Origin: Silene noctiflora
Lineage: Eukaryota; Streptophyta; Magnoliopsida; Caryophyllales; Caryophyllaceae
Length of the DNA: 49,144 nucleotides
Reading direction: 5' to 3'
Assembly: GCA_009801015.1 (NCBI GenBank)
Contig: VHZZ01000084.1
Span: 349,146 to 398,289, forward strand
Shown here: piece after piece, positions 36,066 to 48,057 of the stretch
Layout: each line of letters opens with the position of its first letter
How positions within the stretch are numbered: position 1 is the stretch's first letter
Notes under the pieces: generated by a model
What the model was told of the DNA's origin: nothing
The model's input: only the letters and a program-made list of their open reading frames with translations
Database searches by the model: none
Position numbers and translations under genes: made by a program

Positions 36066-37937
36066 AAATGGTCGCTTTCAACAATCTGACCTAGTGATAC
36101 TTGCGAAGATGCCTGAATTCTATACCGAGTTTTGCCATTGTCAGACTGCAAATTGCAGCTCCCATCACTGGTCGAGCTTATTAAACAGTCTGATTATCAT
36201 CGGAAGACTGTTGGCCAACGGGTCAGCGTGCTATTCGTCTATTAACTTGTGAAGCTGTAAGAATATACTTTGTACAGATCTAAGTTGTTTAAGTAGTAAG
36301 AATCTGGTGTGATGATTATATTGCGAGGAAAGCTTATAGGCTGTTCGTGAAAAATCGGTTCATCTGGTGAATGGCTGGTTTATGCCAGAGCTTCCTGCTC
36401 ATTATTTTCCGTCGAGGTCTCCCTCTCTTGTGTAATGATGTTTAATAGTAGAAGCCAGCATTCTTAAATGAATCCTGTGTTTGTGATAATTTTGTAAGCG
36501 ACTGCGCGTAAATCTTATAATCAGTATCGGTGTGGAGTCGTGTTATTTAGGCAATTCGGTTGAATCCGTTCTAAAGATGGGTGATTTAATACGGATTAAG
36601 ATGAACCGATTCAAGTTTCAGGTCTAATTCAAATTTGAATCGCTTATTCTTTAGGAAGGTCGGCTCACACTTTCATAACCGTCTTTGCATTCGTCTGAAC
36701 ACGACAATTACAGTGCCCAAATATCTACAATCTATAAATATTATAAAAAGACCAGCAAAAGCACCACATTTCACCATTTAACAATTTAAGAGCAATTTAT
36801 TAAGCCACATCATCATTCATAATTTTAAATAGCATAATAAACATTAAAATTTAGCCTATTTAATTTTCAAATATTAAACAACAAAAAAAATTAAAATACA
36901 TAGCAAACTTTAATTTCTATGTTTATTGTTAGAATAAGATAAAACAAATAAAAATTTACATCATTCTAATTTTAAGCCGTTAATATAAACACCTTGATAC
37001 ATCAACATCTGCTATACATGTACAACAATTTGGCTTATTTGAGATAATATAGTAAGATTTTTGATTATTCTCACCAAAATACATAGATTATTATACTTTA
37101 TACTCTCTCCATTCAATTCCACACTACCACCATCTATTTTGCACACTATTCACAAGTGTGTGTTCAACTTCAATTTTCTCTCAATACGTAAATGACATTA
37201 TATTCATGTGGGATCTTGTTTGATTCGTTTTTATGAGTATATTATAAATATCTAACTTTTATAATTTTTGCTAATACGTAGCTAACGATATTTACCGCGT
37301 AAAACACGTCTTGGCAAACGTGCAAAAAGAAAGTGGTAGTGTGGATATGAATGGAGGGAGTATGCACTAATTTTGCAGTTACATAATGTCTCGACATCTT
37401 TCACAAAATATGCCTCGAACGCACCTGTTATTTTCACGGGTAAAAAAAACTAGTTATACACTACAAATACAAAATAAAAAAAATTCGACAAGATATACCC
37501 GATCTGAGAGGCAAAACAATAGGCAGAAAATACAGTACAGAAGGATGAATACCTAAAAATTGCTTAAATTTAATGATATACATGGCGCCGATTTTCAGCA
37601 ATAGCCAGCAGTCTAAAATGAATATACATTTCTAAAACCTCACAACTTACAATTAGCAAAGAATAAAAAAGCTGCTATCACAAATTACAAAGAACAGAAT
37701 TGGACGGGATCCGAAAGGAGTGAGGCGAGTGGGAAAAGAAGAAGAAAGAATTGGATGTCGAACAGTTTGAGCTTCATTCATTTCGCCTTTACAATATGAA
37801 TGAATGAATGAATGCGATATGCACACACTTCAACATTTCATTATAGAACCGAGCAAAACTGTGTGGAACACGAGATCATATATTCCGTAAGCTGTGGACT
37901 GAAGAACTAAAATTAGTAAGCATGTTGTTTAAAATCA
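36066..37937. other. Convergent 3' ends of NIPA and PRAF-type gene
   Basis: The NIPA 3' UTR probably ends near 36470-36500 (AATGATGTTTAATAG, GATAATTTTGTAAG). The PRAF-type 3' UTR reads leftwards from 37938 with an ATGAATGAATGAATG microsatellite at 37797-37814. The only element I can define between them is the Stowaway-like MITE at 37103-37360. The rest is AT-rich with no supported gene. Confidence 0.55.
37103..37360. mobile_element. Stowaway-like MITE, 258 bp, TA target duplication
   Basis: The left end CTCTCTCCATTCAATTCCAC continues into ACTACCAC. The right end GTGGTAGTGTGGATATGAAT continues into GGAGGGAG. They pair as ~28-bp inverted repeats with few mismatches. TA occurs immediately outside at 37101-37102 and 37361-37362. 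The CTCCCTCC-type end and TA site are the marks of Stowaway/Tc1-mariner MITEs. Non-coding. Confidence 0.88.
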
Positions 37938-40900
37938 TCAATGAGCTAAGTCCTCACTGTCGACACCAACACTTGACTTGTCAGCTGTTCGAACATTGTA
38001 TTTTTCATATACTCTTGCACGGTTTTCTGCCCACCACTTTTCCGCTTGTTTTTCACTAAATCTTTTCCGACTGCATTCAAGTATTAAAATGAGTGAATTG
38101 ATAGGTTTCACTAAAGATTCTGAAACTAAAGATTACGTGACGCACCTGTGCACATTTCATTTTAATTTTTAACCAAAAGCTAAAATAGCACAGCCCGAGA
38201 TTTGGAAACATACTCGTCTTAGATACTTCTAACCATGTCCGAGTAACATAGCATGGTAGAAGATAGTCTTCTCATTTCAGATTGATTATCGAAATAAAGT
38301 GAGCAAAAACAGTAGAGATCAGAAAAGAAAAACACTCACCTAAAACGAACACGCTTTAGATCTTTGATACCACCAGGCAGAGAGACAAATGTAATATATA
38401 CACCCGGCTCATCCTGCTCAACCCATTCATTCTCTGGACGAGGCTCGCCTTCTTTAGTTCTGTTCCCGTTTCTTGTTGCTTCTGCATTACCTAATCTGCT
38501 CTGAACAGAGGTACGGTTGATTGGGCTAGCAGATCCATTAGAGAGCACAACTCCATTCAACCCATTTGAATCTGTCAGGAGGCTAGGTATATGATCATTA
38601 AACTGGTCAAGTGAGGCATTTGAATTATCAACCGAAGTGGGTGTGGATGAGAAAGACAGAAATGGAGGAGATTTGTTGCTTCGTGAATCTGATACAGGGA
38701 GCTTTTCGGCCATTTCTTTCAACTGTTTCAAGAATGAGCATATACGACAGTTGGTCAGTAGAAATTTGCATATAGATAGATTGATGTTAGTTTGAAGGAC
38801 CGCTAGTCTAGTTCCAGCATAAGAAGCTAAAAAATCAAAACCGATCTAGTAACGCATGTGCATCCCGCATTACATTATAGGGTAAAAAAATTCATTTACT
38901 CAATTTATAAGCCAAGGGGATATATAAACAACTGAATTGCAAGGCTTTAGTTTATCTATGTGATACCTGGGCAGTCAGTGACTTGATCACTTCTTTAGCC
39001 GCTTTGCATTTTGCAGTCTCTTCAGCAGCTATAGCTATTGCCTCTTTCAGCTGTTTAGTTGTTCTTTCCAATTCAACTTCTTGACGTTGGGTTTTGCGAG
39101 TAAGGGTCTCCACCTATTACAAATTACAACAATGGGTACAGATGAGATAATGAAATGAGGCTGTAACAGCATAATTCATAGATGAATAGTACTCCAGATG
39201 TGTTTCATTCTCGAAAAACAAATCAATTTGAGAATCAGTAAATTTGTTAAATTACCAATCACTCTACCATAAAAGATGAAGAAGCCCAGGCGCAGTCTTT
39301 CTAGATGTTCATGGAACCTAAAAGAGAGTCATCAATAGTTCATAACTAAATAATCGAACATCTTTTTAAGACCGCATATACCATATATGTATATCTTCCC
39401 CATTTCGCTTTACCCAACTCAAACCGCATTCCAGCTCGTGGAACAGAAATGTAATTCTAAAGTCTTGGATTTACTTTTAGCCAGCTTCAACGAGCTAACT
39501 AGCAATTTGTGTTGCTAAAGTTGAGACATTTAGTACATTTGGCTCTCATCAGAAGGCATCTCTTCTGCAATCATGAGAACTACCAGGCAGGATTTCGCTC
39601 TCATCAGAAGGCATCTCTTCTGCAGTTTATAGTGTGAAATGACACCCGGAAGTTTGCTTGGAACATCATAGCAGAGAAACAAGGCACTCCATCAACCTTA
39701 ATCACTTTATCAATATGGGAAAGAAAGATTCCAATCAGTCGGTCACTCTATCTAATGCAAGAATCAAGAAACCAATCAGGCAATCAAGCCTGAGGACAAA
39801 GTGATATAGAATTATGCACACTTGTTCTATAGACGTCATCACTGGCCAGAGCCTTCAAAGCGAGGTCTTTCAAACTAACCCTTGTCCCAACAGCAGGGCG
39901 TCCTATCTACTAAATGAAATGGAAGCAAAACATTACGAGCCTGATTAAGCTTATTATAACCCCCCTCCACAGAAAAAAAAAAAATGGCTCCATCAGAAAT
40001 TGTCGGTGTGTGTTGGAAAATATTAGTGAAGTGCAGCAAATGCCCATCTTATTGATGACTTTAAGAACGCTCATATGTTGAACAAATTACATAGTAAAAA
40101 TAGAAACTTCACGCCCAGACCACTCCATGAGAAAACAGAGAGGTTACTCAGAATCACTTGGTAGTCGGATAACAAAATATGGGGCTCAACTCACATACAA
40201 GTAAACCCTTCTGGACGATTTGCTACTATGAGTAAATAGGAAACAAGATTATATATCAAGCAAAGGTGCTAGTACAAGAGTACAAGCAGGGGAGATCCAT
40301 ACCTGAGCTCTCATTCTGATAACTTCCTGGCTTAGGCTATCATCGGCCATCTTCGCATCATACACCGTTATTTTTGGGGTCATGAGTCCTGAAAGTGTTG
40401 GGGTGGGAGTTGTTGAACGAGGTGGACTAGGTCGTTTTAAGATTGGTGATGTTGCTCGAGAGACTATTCTTGACCCAGGAACTGAAGCGGAGAAAAATTT
40501 CTTGGATGATCCAAACGTAGGGTTAAAAGATCTCGTTATATTAGCTCCCCATTGAGAACCTCCATTTGGCACAGGTGATACACGACTACTATTAAATTCA
40601 TACTTGTTTTTCTTGGACCGACCTTCAACCGGGGTCATTGTATCCATTGGAGAGTATCTAGCAAGCTGATCCCTGGATCCAGGGTCAAACTTTCCGTCTC
40701 TCTCATTCAGCTCAATCCCCTGATTCACAATTCCTCTTCTACTTGCAGAGGAATGTGATAGAGCATTAGTCTCAATTGCTTTCCGAATTTTAGCAAGGCA
40801 ACTATCACAGACACGATAAGGCTTATTCGGATTTGGTGCCATAGCTGCCTTAAGCGACTTTTTACTGCTACATGAATGACAAAATACAAGGCCGCAGTTA

Positions 40901-43900
40901 TAACAATTATGGCGTTTCCTTTTGAAGTTAAAAGGAAGGCGACAACCAGAACACATTGACTGATCAACACCTGAGACCCACTTATGCAGGCATATAGCAG
41001 CAGTGAAGTTTCTACCACAAGCAACACTTTTAACTTGTTTGTCTTTCAGAGCTTCTACCAATGTCGGAGTATTCTTATCTTCTGAATTGCCATGACCTAA
41101 TCGTCCATTGGCACCCTTGCCCCAAGTGTAGACTTCAGTTCTTGAGGTTAAAACAGCAACATGACTCGCACCACAGGCTATCTCTTCCACATGACATCTC
41201 AGGAGCTTTCCCTCAACACGTTTTGGGTGCTTCCCATCACTTTGTGGATTTCCCAGCTGCCCATAAACAGGACTGCCCATTGTATAAACATGACCTGCAG
41301 TTGTAAGTGCAACCGTTATGCTATGTCCACATGCTACTTGACAAAAATTAGGCTCAACAAGAGCAGCAACGCAGGTTGGTACAAATTTTGCCTCCTTGTC
41401 GCCATGTCCAAGTCGACCTTTATCCCCATCTCCCCAAGTGAACAGCTTTCCTGAAGAGCAGTTACTGGAACCTGAATTCCCTACCATAATCTCCACAACA
41501 GCAGCCGTATGCCAAACACCACAAGCAGCTCGAACTGTACGAAGACCCTTGAGGGACTCTACTTCTCTAGGCATAGATATACTTTTACGGTCCCCATGGC
41601 CTAAAACACCAAATGTACCATCCCCGAAAGTGAACAATTGCCCAGCTGAGCTCACAACAGCAGTATGCCATGGTCCACATGAGATGTATGAGACGTGTAT
41701 GCCTTCCAATGGACCATTCACTTTTTTTGGTACCCAGTGACTTACACCATGCCCATGCCCAAGAAGGCCACCGTCACCCCAAGTGTACAATTCACCCGAA
41801 AGAGTGACAGCACAAGTATGATGCTCACCACATGCTACAAGCTCAATATTAGTGCTGCTTAAAGCATCTATGAGCTTCGGGTGTGATGCATCAGCATCCA
41901 CTCCATGCCCTAGCCTGCCACTAGATTCCTCACCCCATGAGAAAATCTCCCCTTGTTTAGTAACTAAAGCCGCATGCTGTCCACCACAAGCTATGTTCTG
42001 GACATCAAGGACTACAGCTGATTCTAAGGTTTTGGGTAACAAAGAATCCATCTTAATTCCAAGACAACTTCCTACTCTAAGCACTCCACCACCAAGAACC
42101 CCATCCCCTGTGCCTTCTCCCCAAATGAATACGTCACCCAGAGCATCCCCCTCATCAAGCCCAGAACCATGACTTGATGAGCTAACTGCACTTGACAGAC
42201 TCATTCTAAAAGTATCATTAGCCACGCCTTTCAAGTGACTGTATGCACTATCAGAACCTGATGACAAAGAGTGGAGGGATCCAACAGCAGAATCTGACGA
42301 GAAAACCCCCTTTGGAGGCAAAGTGAGCACAGCGTCTGAGAATACCTTGTCGAAAGCATTTTTTGGTGGGCTGTCATATGGACTATGCAACCGAAGGTGA
42401 TCACCGCTATCCTGAATTTAATTGAGAATAATTATGTACTTTCTAGATATATTGAGACACAAATATATCATTTCTGATTTTTTTTTTTTTTTTAAATACG
42501 GGAGCATACCTTTGGCATATTGTTGCCGCTGGCAAAGGGGGAATGCAGAGGGGAGCTTTTTCTTGTATATGTACGTGGACTGTTTGCTTCAGATTGAATG
42601 CCATCACTTCTTGACTCTCTCCTCCATTTCCTTTGAGAAATTAATGCTTTGAGACCACTAAACCAAACCTCAGCTTCATCTTTATCCTTGCAAATCTGGG
42701 TACAAGAATTATAAATGACAATTACTCAAGAAACATGCTGGAAGGCACAGAAAGTGGAGCGTTGACCATTCCAACATCAAAAGATAAGACACAGTCTTAC
42801 CAAGTCCAATGATCTATCGCTATATATAAGAGAAAATGACTGGTACTCCTTCTCTGGACGAGGATATCTGTGGAAAATAGGCTGAGATAGAGGTGAAAAA
42901 TAAATCAGAACATATCTTTACACACATTACAGTATTACACCACAAATCGAAGAGAATAAAATTTTAGTATCGTTGCACACTATCGCTTAGTTTTCATCCC
43001 AAGAAAAGGGACTAAGGGAGTACAACGGTTTAGTCAAACAAATCAACTCAAGCAGGCCTTAAAAAATTTGCATGAAGATGCTGCATTTGATCATTTAATA
43101 CTCCTGAGCAAGAATGTTGAACTAATTGCAAATATTTACCGTTCGCTGTCCAGATATAATTCTGGAAACATGGTTTAGCTTTAAGTGCTTCTCGTCTTTT
43201 CCCGATAACCATATCAGAACAGACTCGTCCTGAAAGTAAAATTGTAGCAGTTAGAAGTAATAAAAGCGTTGTTTAGTATCTTGCTAGTTGCTACAATAAA
43301 TTCTCCAAAGTCACTAGTTACAAAATACCGACTTCAATGACGATTTACTGCATCTTTATATCTTAAAAAGAAAGTGAGAAAACTCACATTAGATAGCCGG
43401 AATGGACAAAACTTTGGCTTTCCTCGTCTTCCGTACTTAAGAAGACATGCACCTTTTTTAAGAGCAGTTATTGCCTGACGTATCAAAGAAGAATCGATGA
43501 GAAAATAAAAACTTAGTATAGATGACAATAAGAGGATTAGAACCTAACTAAAGGTAACGTAAATCACAAAAGTTCCCAAATAATTTGTGAGCATTGTTGT
43601 GACTTTCACTCGACCCATCGTTTTCTTTATGCATGAATAGTTGACGTCTAAGTCATAATGTAATCATTCGATTTTAATAGACATGCTAATAACAGTGACA
43701 GGCACAATAGGAAGTTAAGGAATGCTCAGATGTTATAAGTCAGCAACGAGGCAAAAAATCAAAAAATGGAGAATCGCATACTCATACTCGTATAGCAATG
43801 TTCTCTATATTAGAAATGTCTAATACGCGTCTATACTGGTGCACGATTGAGAATGCTTTAAGCTGTTAACAATTCAACACCCTCATATAGCACTAGCCCA

Positions 43901-45124
43901 AATACATATTTTTATTACTTCCGCCAATCCTGCATTCTCATTTATATAGTTCTCTTTTGACCTTGATTAAGCATAAATATCTCCAAATCTAAATCAAGGT
44001 ACGATGTCAAGCTACGTCTAATTTATCAGAACACCTATCTTCATATTATATTTTCAAATACTACGTAACTTGTAACTACAGTATACTATGAGAAAATAGT
44101 GGTCAAAGTTGACAATAAAAGTCAAATAGGGACAATATAAATGGCGTGGACAGTATACAGTATACTCATCAAGAATTTTCCAAATGTGTGCATAGTATAG
44201 TCACACACCAATAGAAGTAGCAGTGACGAAATTAGTGACCAATTTGGACCCGAAATACAGCTGTTTATCTAAAAGTAGAGCAACAACACAACCTACAACA
44301 TTTGACAAGCTGACTCATACTCCGTATCTCTTTTATTTTGTTAACTTTAACGACAAAACTAATCTAGTTCTCATCTCGGTAAATGCTAATCCGACTAACT
44401 GAGAGACAAATTATGGAATCATCATGTTTCTTCACTCTAAATTACTCGATACAAATACACTCCCTCAAAACAGCATGCCCTAACTAATCCGGCACCAGTG
44501 TCTCAGACTCTCAGCTAATAGCAATCTACTACAGGCACAATTAACAAAAAGTTAACTCGTCATTCGCCAATTCATGAACTATTACTAACAGGTAATTCCA
44601 GCTACATTCAGTGCTCCAAACACTTCAAATTACACACATGATCAACAATTCAACATTGCAATGAACTTCAGCCGGTCAGTCGCAATTAAAACAGTTAACT
44701 CATCAATTCATGAATTATTACTAACAATAATTCCTGATTTCCTGTTACAAATAATTAACATAACATGATCAACATCACAAAAACACCGCTAACTACATCA
44801 AATATCGTAACTAAAACCGCTAATTACCTCTAAACACAGAATTCCTGATACACTCCAAGTAACAAACGTTTCAAATTACACAACATGATCAACATCAGAA
44901 AAACACCGCTAATTACATCAAATATCGAAATTAACACTACTAATTACCTCAATACAGAAAAAACACTGCACTACTTAACTTAATCAATAAATAATTAAAC
45001 AAATTAACAAAATAACGATACAAAAAAAAAAAAAAAAAAAAAAAAACAGCGAAATTACCTGCTCAATATCGCGTTCAACGCTAAAATTGCTGCGATTAAG
45101 ATCGGACGCCATCCTTTCCATCAT
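37938..45124 (-). CDS. PH, RCC1, FYVE and BRX domain protein (PRAF family), 9 exons, 1093 aa
   Basis: Minus-strand exons: 45124-45059, 43474-43388, 43229-43140, 42881-42801, 42695-42510, 42411-40303, 39113-38967, 38722-38340, 38070-37938. Order: PH domain (~20-130; [18 protein letters not shown]), Ser-rich linker, RCC1 repeats (~260-640; repeated CG..H...V and WG.G..G.LGHG), FYVE zinc finger (~650-720; plant form [10 protein letters not shown] with eight Cys/His ligands), basic linker, coiled coil (~875-930), and C-terminal BRX motif ([20 protein letters not shown], ~1050-1070). Family role: phosphoinositide-binding membrane proteins with a proposed Rab-GEF-like RCC1 part; several act with BRX partners at cell poles. 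The in-frame ATG at 45112 (MASDLNRS) is the start most like Arabidopsis PRAF1. One RCC1 loop ([12 protein letters not shown]) is about four residues shorter than in Arabidopsis PRAF1. Phases close. Confidence 0.95.
39542..39624. repeat. Perfect 28-bp direct repeat in PRAF-type intron 6
   Basis: A 28-bp word starting GCTCTCATCAGAAGGCATCT and ending CTTCTGCA occurs at 39542-39569 and again at 39597-39624, a period of 55 bp. The spacer is not repeated. An exact repeat suggests a recent local duplication. Confidence 0.9.
44763..44955. repeat. Local ~120-bp tandem duplication in PRAF-type intron 1
   Basis: ACATGATCAACATCACAAAA at 44763 and ACATGATCAACATCAGAAAA at 44883 start two near-copies that both run through CACCGCTAA.TACATCAAATATCG and CTAATTACCTC. 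A third, poorer copy (CACATGATCAACAATTCAAC) begins near 44636. So the intron grew partly by short tandem duplication. Confidence 0.8.
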
Positions 45125-45680
45125 TATACGTATGAATCCAGCTGAAATTCACTAATTTCTCCAAAAATTTCACTCAGAAATCAAGATTATCAACTAAAAT
45201 TATCATTATCATCCGTTTTCGAAACAATCAAACGATTCCATACTCCTCCATACACATCGAATTTTTTCAGCAACAAAATCTTCAAATTAACAGCATTTCC
45301 AGAATATTCGCCAATCATAGATACACAATCACGCCGAAAATCGTAAAATTAGTACGATTATGAGTAAAATTCAGTAACTAATTCAAATTAACAAAAAAAA
45401 CGAAAAATCAAAAGTACGAGTCTACGTAAAGTCAAACGACGGTTGACTTACGCCGCAAAATATCTCCGTCCTTCAGTGCAATGATAATGATAGAGATAGA
45501 GAGAGAAAGAGCGAATATAATAATGAGGAATTAATGGAATGGAATGAGTATTGCGTTGAATGAAGAGAGAGAAAGAAGAGAGAGAGAGAGAGAGTTGAGT
45601 TTCTGTTTTGAGGAGTTTGGGAGAGTCAGTGACAGGAGTGTGGACTGTAGAGTAGAGAATCAGTCTTAAGATTGTCGTCG
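45125..45680 (-). promoter_or_regulatory. PRAF-type 5' leader with probable leader intron and GA repeat
   Basis: Reading leftwards, a leader exon probably ends at 45452 (GCGGC then GTAAGTC). The leader intron ends at GAATTTCAG near 45142, and a short leader exon then carries the ATG. Upstream, 45495-45595 contains several GA/TC runs, including about 10 AGs at 45577-45595. Such GA tracts are common in plant leaders and core promoters and can bind BPC-type factors; whether these do is unknown. Confidence 0.5.
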
Positions 45681-45785
45681 GATTAGTTTAGTGGTTAAGA
45701 CGAAGGTAGTCGATATTAAATTATCGATTAATTTAGATTTTAGCGGTTGAGATTTAAGACGGAGATGTTTGAGATTATAGTCTTA

Positions 45786-45992
45786 GGCTTTGTTCTTTTG
45801 AACTGAAACTGTCTGAATTGAACCTAATTGAATTTAATGGAGCTGAATTGAACGTATTGGAGCTGAACTGAACTGAAGTAAGAGTTAATTTGTGAAGAGA
45901 AGAGCTAAACTGAACTGAATGAAGCTAAACTGAACTGAATAGAGCTTAACTGAAGTGAAATGAACTGAAATTAAGTCCAAAAAAACACGGCC
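45786..45992. mobile_element. Tourist/PIF-Harbinger-like MITE, 207 bp, TTA target duplication
   Basis: The left end GGCTTTGTTCTTTTGAACT and right end, read inward, GGCCGTGTTTTTTTGGACTT are inverted repeats. TTA flanks at 45783-45785 and 45993-45995 are the standard PIF/Harbinger target. The interior is an imperfect run of AACTGAACTGAA. A shorter relative lies at 47940-48054. Confidence 0.85.
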
Positions 45993-45995
45993 TTA

Positions 45996-46556
45996 CTTCT
46001 CAGAAGTCACAATCCCATTTTATTTTAGGGTAATGATAAATATAACTTTTACGGTTGTAAATAAGAATTTAATGTATTTTCTTAAGTGGGATTAAAAAAA
46101 AGAATGTATAACAAATTTAGGCGTATATTAATGTCACTAATTTTTTATTAAAACTTTTATTTCCTCTTTTCAAGTCTTAATAACCTGATCCACTTGACTT
46201 GAAACAGACCCGCCCAACAGAGCCGAATCCCGAAAAAATTCGATCCGACCCGAAATCAATAAAAGACCCGAACTGACCCGACTCGATTAACTTGTTTACT
46301 AGACAAGCACGTGGTATACTATTTCATTAAGAAATTAATGGCCCTAATCATGTTTACTACACTATCAACAAACCCTACAATTAACTAAGTACAAGTACTA
46401 ATTACTCATGGTTGGTGTATTGTTCCCTCTTTCCCTTTTCATGCTAGTCGAGTATTGTTCCCTATTTTCTTTTTTGGGTTGATTTGTGTGGTTCGAATTT
46501 AATGACATGTGGAGCAGTGTGATTTGTGTGGTTCAAATTCACTTTCTTATTTTTTA
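45996..46556. other. Intergenic stretch upstream of the PRAF-type gene
   Basis: AT-rich sequence without a supported gene. At 46205-46290 there is an imperfect GACCCGAA-type microsatellite (GATCCGACCCGAAATC, AAGACCCGAACTGACCCGAC). The same CCCGACCC/GACCTA style is also seen in AGT1 introns near 23150 and 24600. Confidence 0.45.
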
Positions 46557-47097
46557 CGGAAAATTCACATGGTACCCTCGAACTTTGTCATTTTGCACAT
46601 GGTACCCAACTTTTTAAGTTTGTGTACATTATACTCTCCATGTTTAATTTTCCTACACAACATAACCTTTTCGTCGCTGTAAAAAAACTCAATTATGTAT
46701 AACTCGTAGACCGGAATTCAGAATCGACCAATTTCTTGTTCCTAAAATGATTATCTCGAAATCTACGATTTGACGAAAAAAAAATTACCGACTGTCATTT
46801 TATAGGGTTTCTTTTAACGAAATTCTCAAATTAACCATATCTTCGATCTTAAATTTTCGAATGATCATTTTCGTTTTCTCAATTTATAGATCTCGAAGAG
46901 TTAATCAATTTGAAAAAAATAATTAATCAATTCCGATTTCTGGGTTATAATTTATGCTAAATTGAAAATTTTAAAAACGATAAAAAGGGTACGTTGTGCT
47001 TGAAAATCAAATTTCAAGGATATCATGTACAAAAACTTAAAAAGTTGAGTACCACGCGAAAAATGACAAAGTTTAAGGATACCACGTAAATTTGTCG
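46557..47097. mobile_element. Mutator-like non-autonomous element, 541 bp, perfect 9-bp target duplication
   Basis: TATTTTTTA occurs exactly at both flanks (46548-46556 and 47098-47106). Terminal inverted repeats are long (~80 bp, imperfect): the left starts CGGAAAATTCACATGGTACC, and the right read inward starts CGACAAATTTACGTGGTATC. Both continue through AACTTTGTCATTTT..C..GTGGTAC and ACTTTTTAAGTTT.TGTACAT. Long ends plus a 9-bp duplication fit Mutator-like elements. The interior (46640-47000) has no transposase reading. Confidence 0.9.
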
Positions 47098-47360
47098 TAT
47101 TTTTTATGCAAAAAATAATTGGGAACAAATGAGCGACTCGGAGGGAGCAGAAGAAAAGGAAAGGAAGGCAAGTGGTCCTAGTTAAGGACCATAATGGTCT
47201 ACCTTTGTCAAGGCAAAAGAGCAAAACTTTGCACTAATTGATCCTCTTCAATGAAAAAAGTCAAGTGTACCTTTATATATCTTCCAATGTTCAAATCCAT
47301 AGATGTGCATTATTCCATCCATAAAATGTGATGATTTCATACAATTATCTATTAATATAA

Positions 47361-47558
47361 CAAAGCGTCTTGCTTGTGACGGACATTATTCGTCACAAGT
47401 TGAAAACGGATAATGACCCTCTGACAATAAGGCAAGTGGGAGGGCAAATGAGGGAGAAATGAAGCACTTTATGAATAGTATCACTTGCATATTGTGAGAG
47501 GGGCACTATCCGTCTTCAGCTTGTGACGGATAGTGTCCGTCATCAGTGAGAATTTATG
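47361..47558. mobile_element. Mutator-like MITE, GTGACGG family (copy C)
   Basis: It begins CAAAGCGTCTTGCTTGTGAC, ends CATCAGTGAGAATTTATG, and contains inner palindromes around CATTATTCGTCACAAG and CTTGTGACGGATAGTGTCCG. Flanks TTAATATAA (47352-47360) and TTCATATAA (47559-47567) differ by one base, consistent with an ageing 9-bp target duplication. It closely resembles 48826-49013 in the middle (ACAATAAGGCAAGTGGGAGG). Confidence 0.8.
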
Positions 47559-47618
47559 TTCATATAATCACAAAGCTTCACTAGCTTTTGCATAAATTGC
47601 ATGCAACCACTCATTATA

Positions 47619-47813
47619 CATAAGGTCTTGCTTAAGACGACCACTATCCGTCTTAAGCTTAAGACGGATAATGGCCTCTCACACAAATGCAAGTGGGAGG
47701 CAAGTGGGTATATCCATTTTCCACCCACTTGCCTCCCAATTGTATTTGTGTGAGAGGTCACTATCCGTCTTAAGCTTAAAACGGATAGTGGGCGTCTTAA
47801 ATGAGAATTTGTG
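47619..47813. mobile_element. Mutator-like palindromic MITE (copy B), perfect 9-bp target duplication
   Basis: CTCATTATA flanks both sides (47610-47618 and 47814-47822). Ends are CATAAGGTCTTGCTTAAGACG and ...CGTCTTAAATGAGAATTTGTG. The interior is almost fully self-complementary (CACTATCCGTCTTAAGCTTA, then AAATGCAAGTGGGAGGCAAG against its reverse). Same family as 22102-22285 in AGT1 intron 1. Confidence 0.9.
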
Positions 47814-47939
47814 CTCATTATATATACTAGCGGATCGAGATATAATATACATGTATTTCCTCTATTTCATTTGATTGAATACGATATGTTTAAAAAGATA
47901 TACAATCAAGCAAAATAGAGCAAGTAGTTAGTTCGCTTA

Positions 47940-48054
47940 GGCCTTGTTTTTTTAGACTTAATTTCAGTTTATTTCAATTCAGTTCAGTTCAGCTTCATTA
48001 AGTTAAGTTCAGTTCAGTTCAATTCAGATAGTTTCAATCTAAAAGAACACAGCC
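47940..48054. mobile_element. Tourist-like MITE, 115 bp, TTA target duplication
   Basis: Ends are GGCCTTGTTTTTTTAGACTT and, read inward from the right, GGCTGTGTTCTTTTAGATTG. TTA flanks lie at 47937-47939 and 48055-48057. The interior is (TTCAG)n-like (TTCAGTTCAGTTCAGCTTC). It is a shorter relative of 45786-45992. Confidence 0.85.
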
Positions 48055-48057
48055 TTA

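Noticed and set aside
37797-37814. (ATGA)n run near the PRAF-type 3' end
   Set aside because: Ordinary microsatellite in a 3' UTR; nothing suggests a function.
41061-42172. Long plus-strand ORFs opposite the PRAF-type gene (up to 114 codons)
   Set aside because: They are antisense shadows of the RCC1/FYVE exon and have no independent support.
47543-47874. ORFs on both strands around 47.5-47.9 kb and a similar one at 22101-22322
   Set aside because: They are translations of the palindromic MITE; their shared residues (RPLSVLSLRRI) reflect the repeat, not a protein family.
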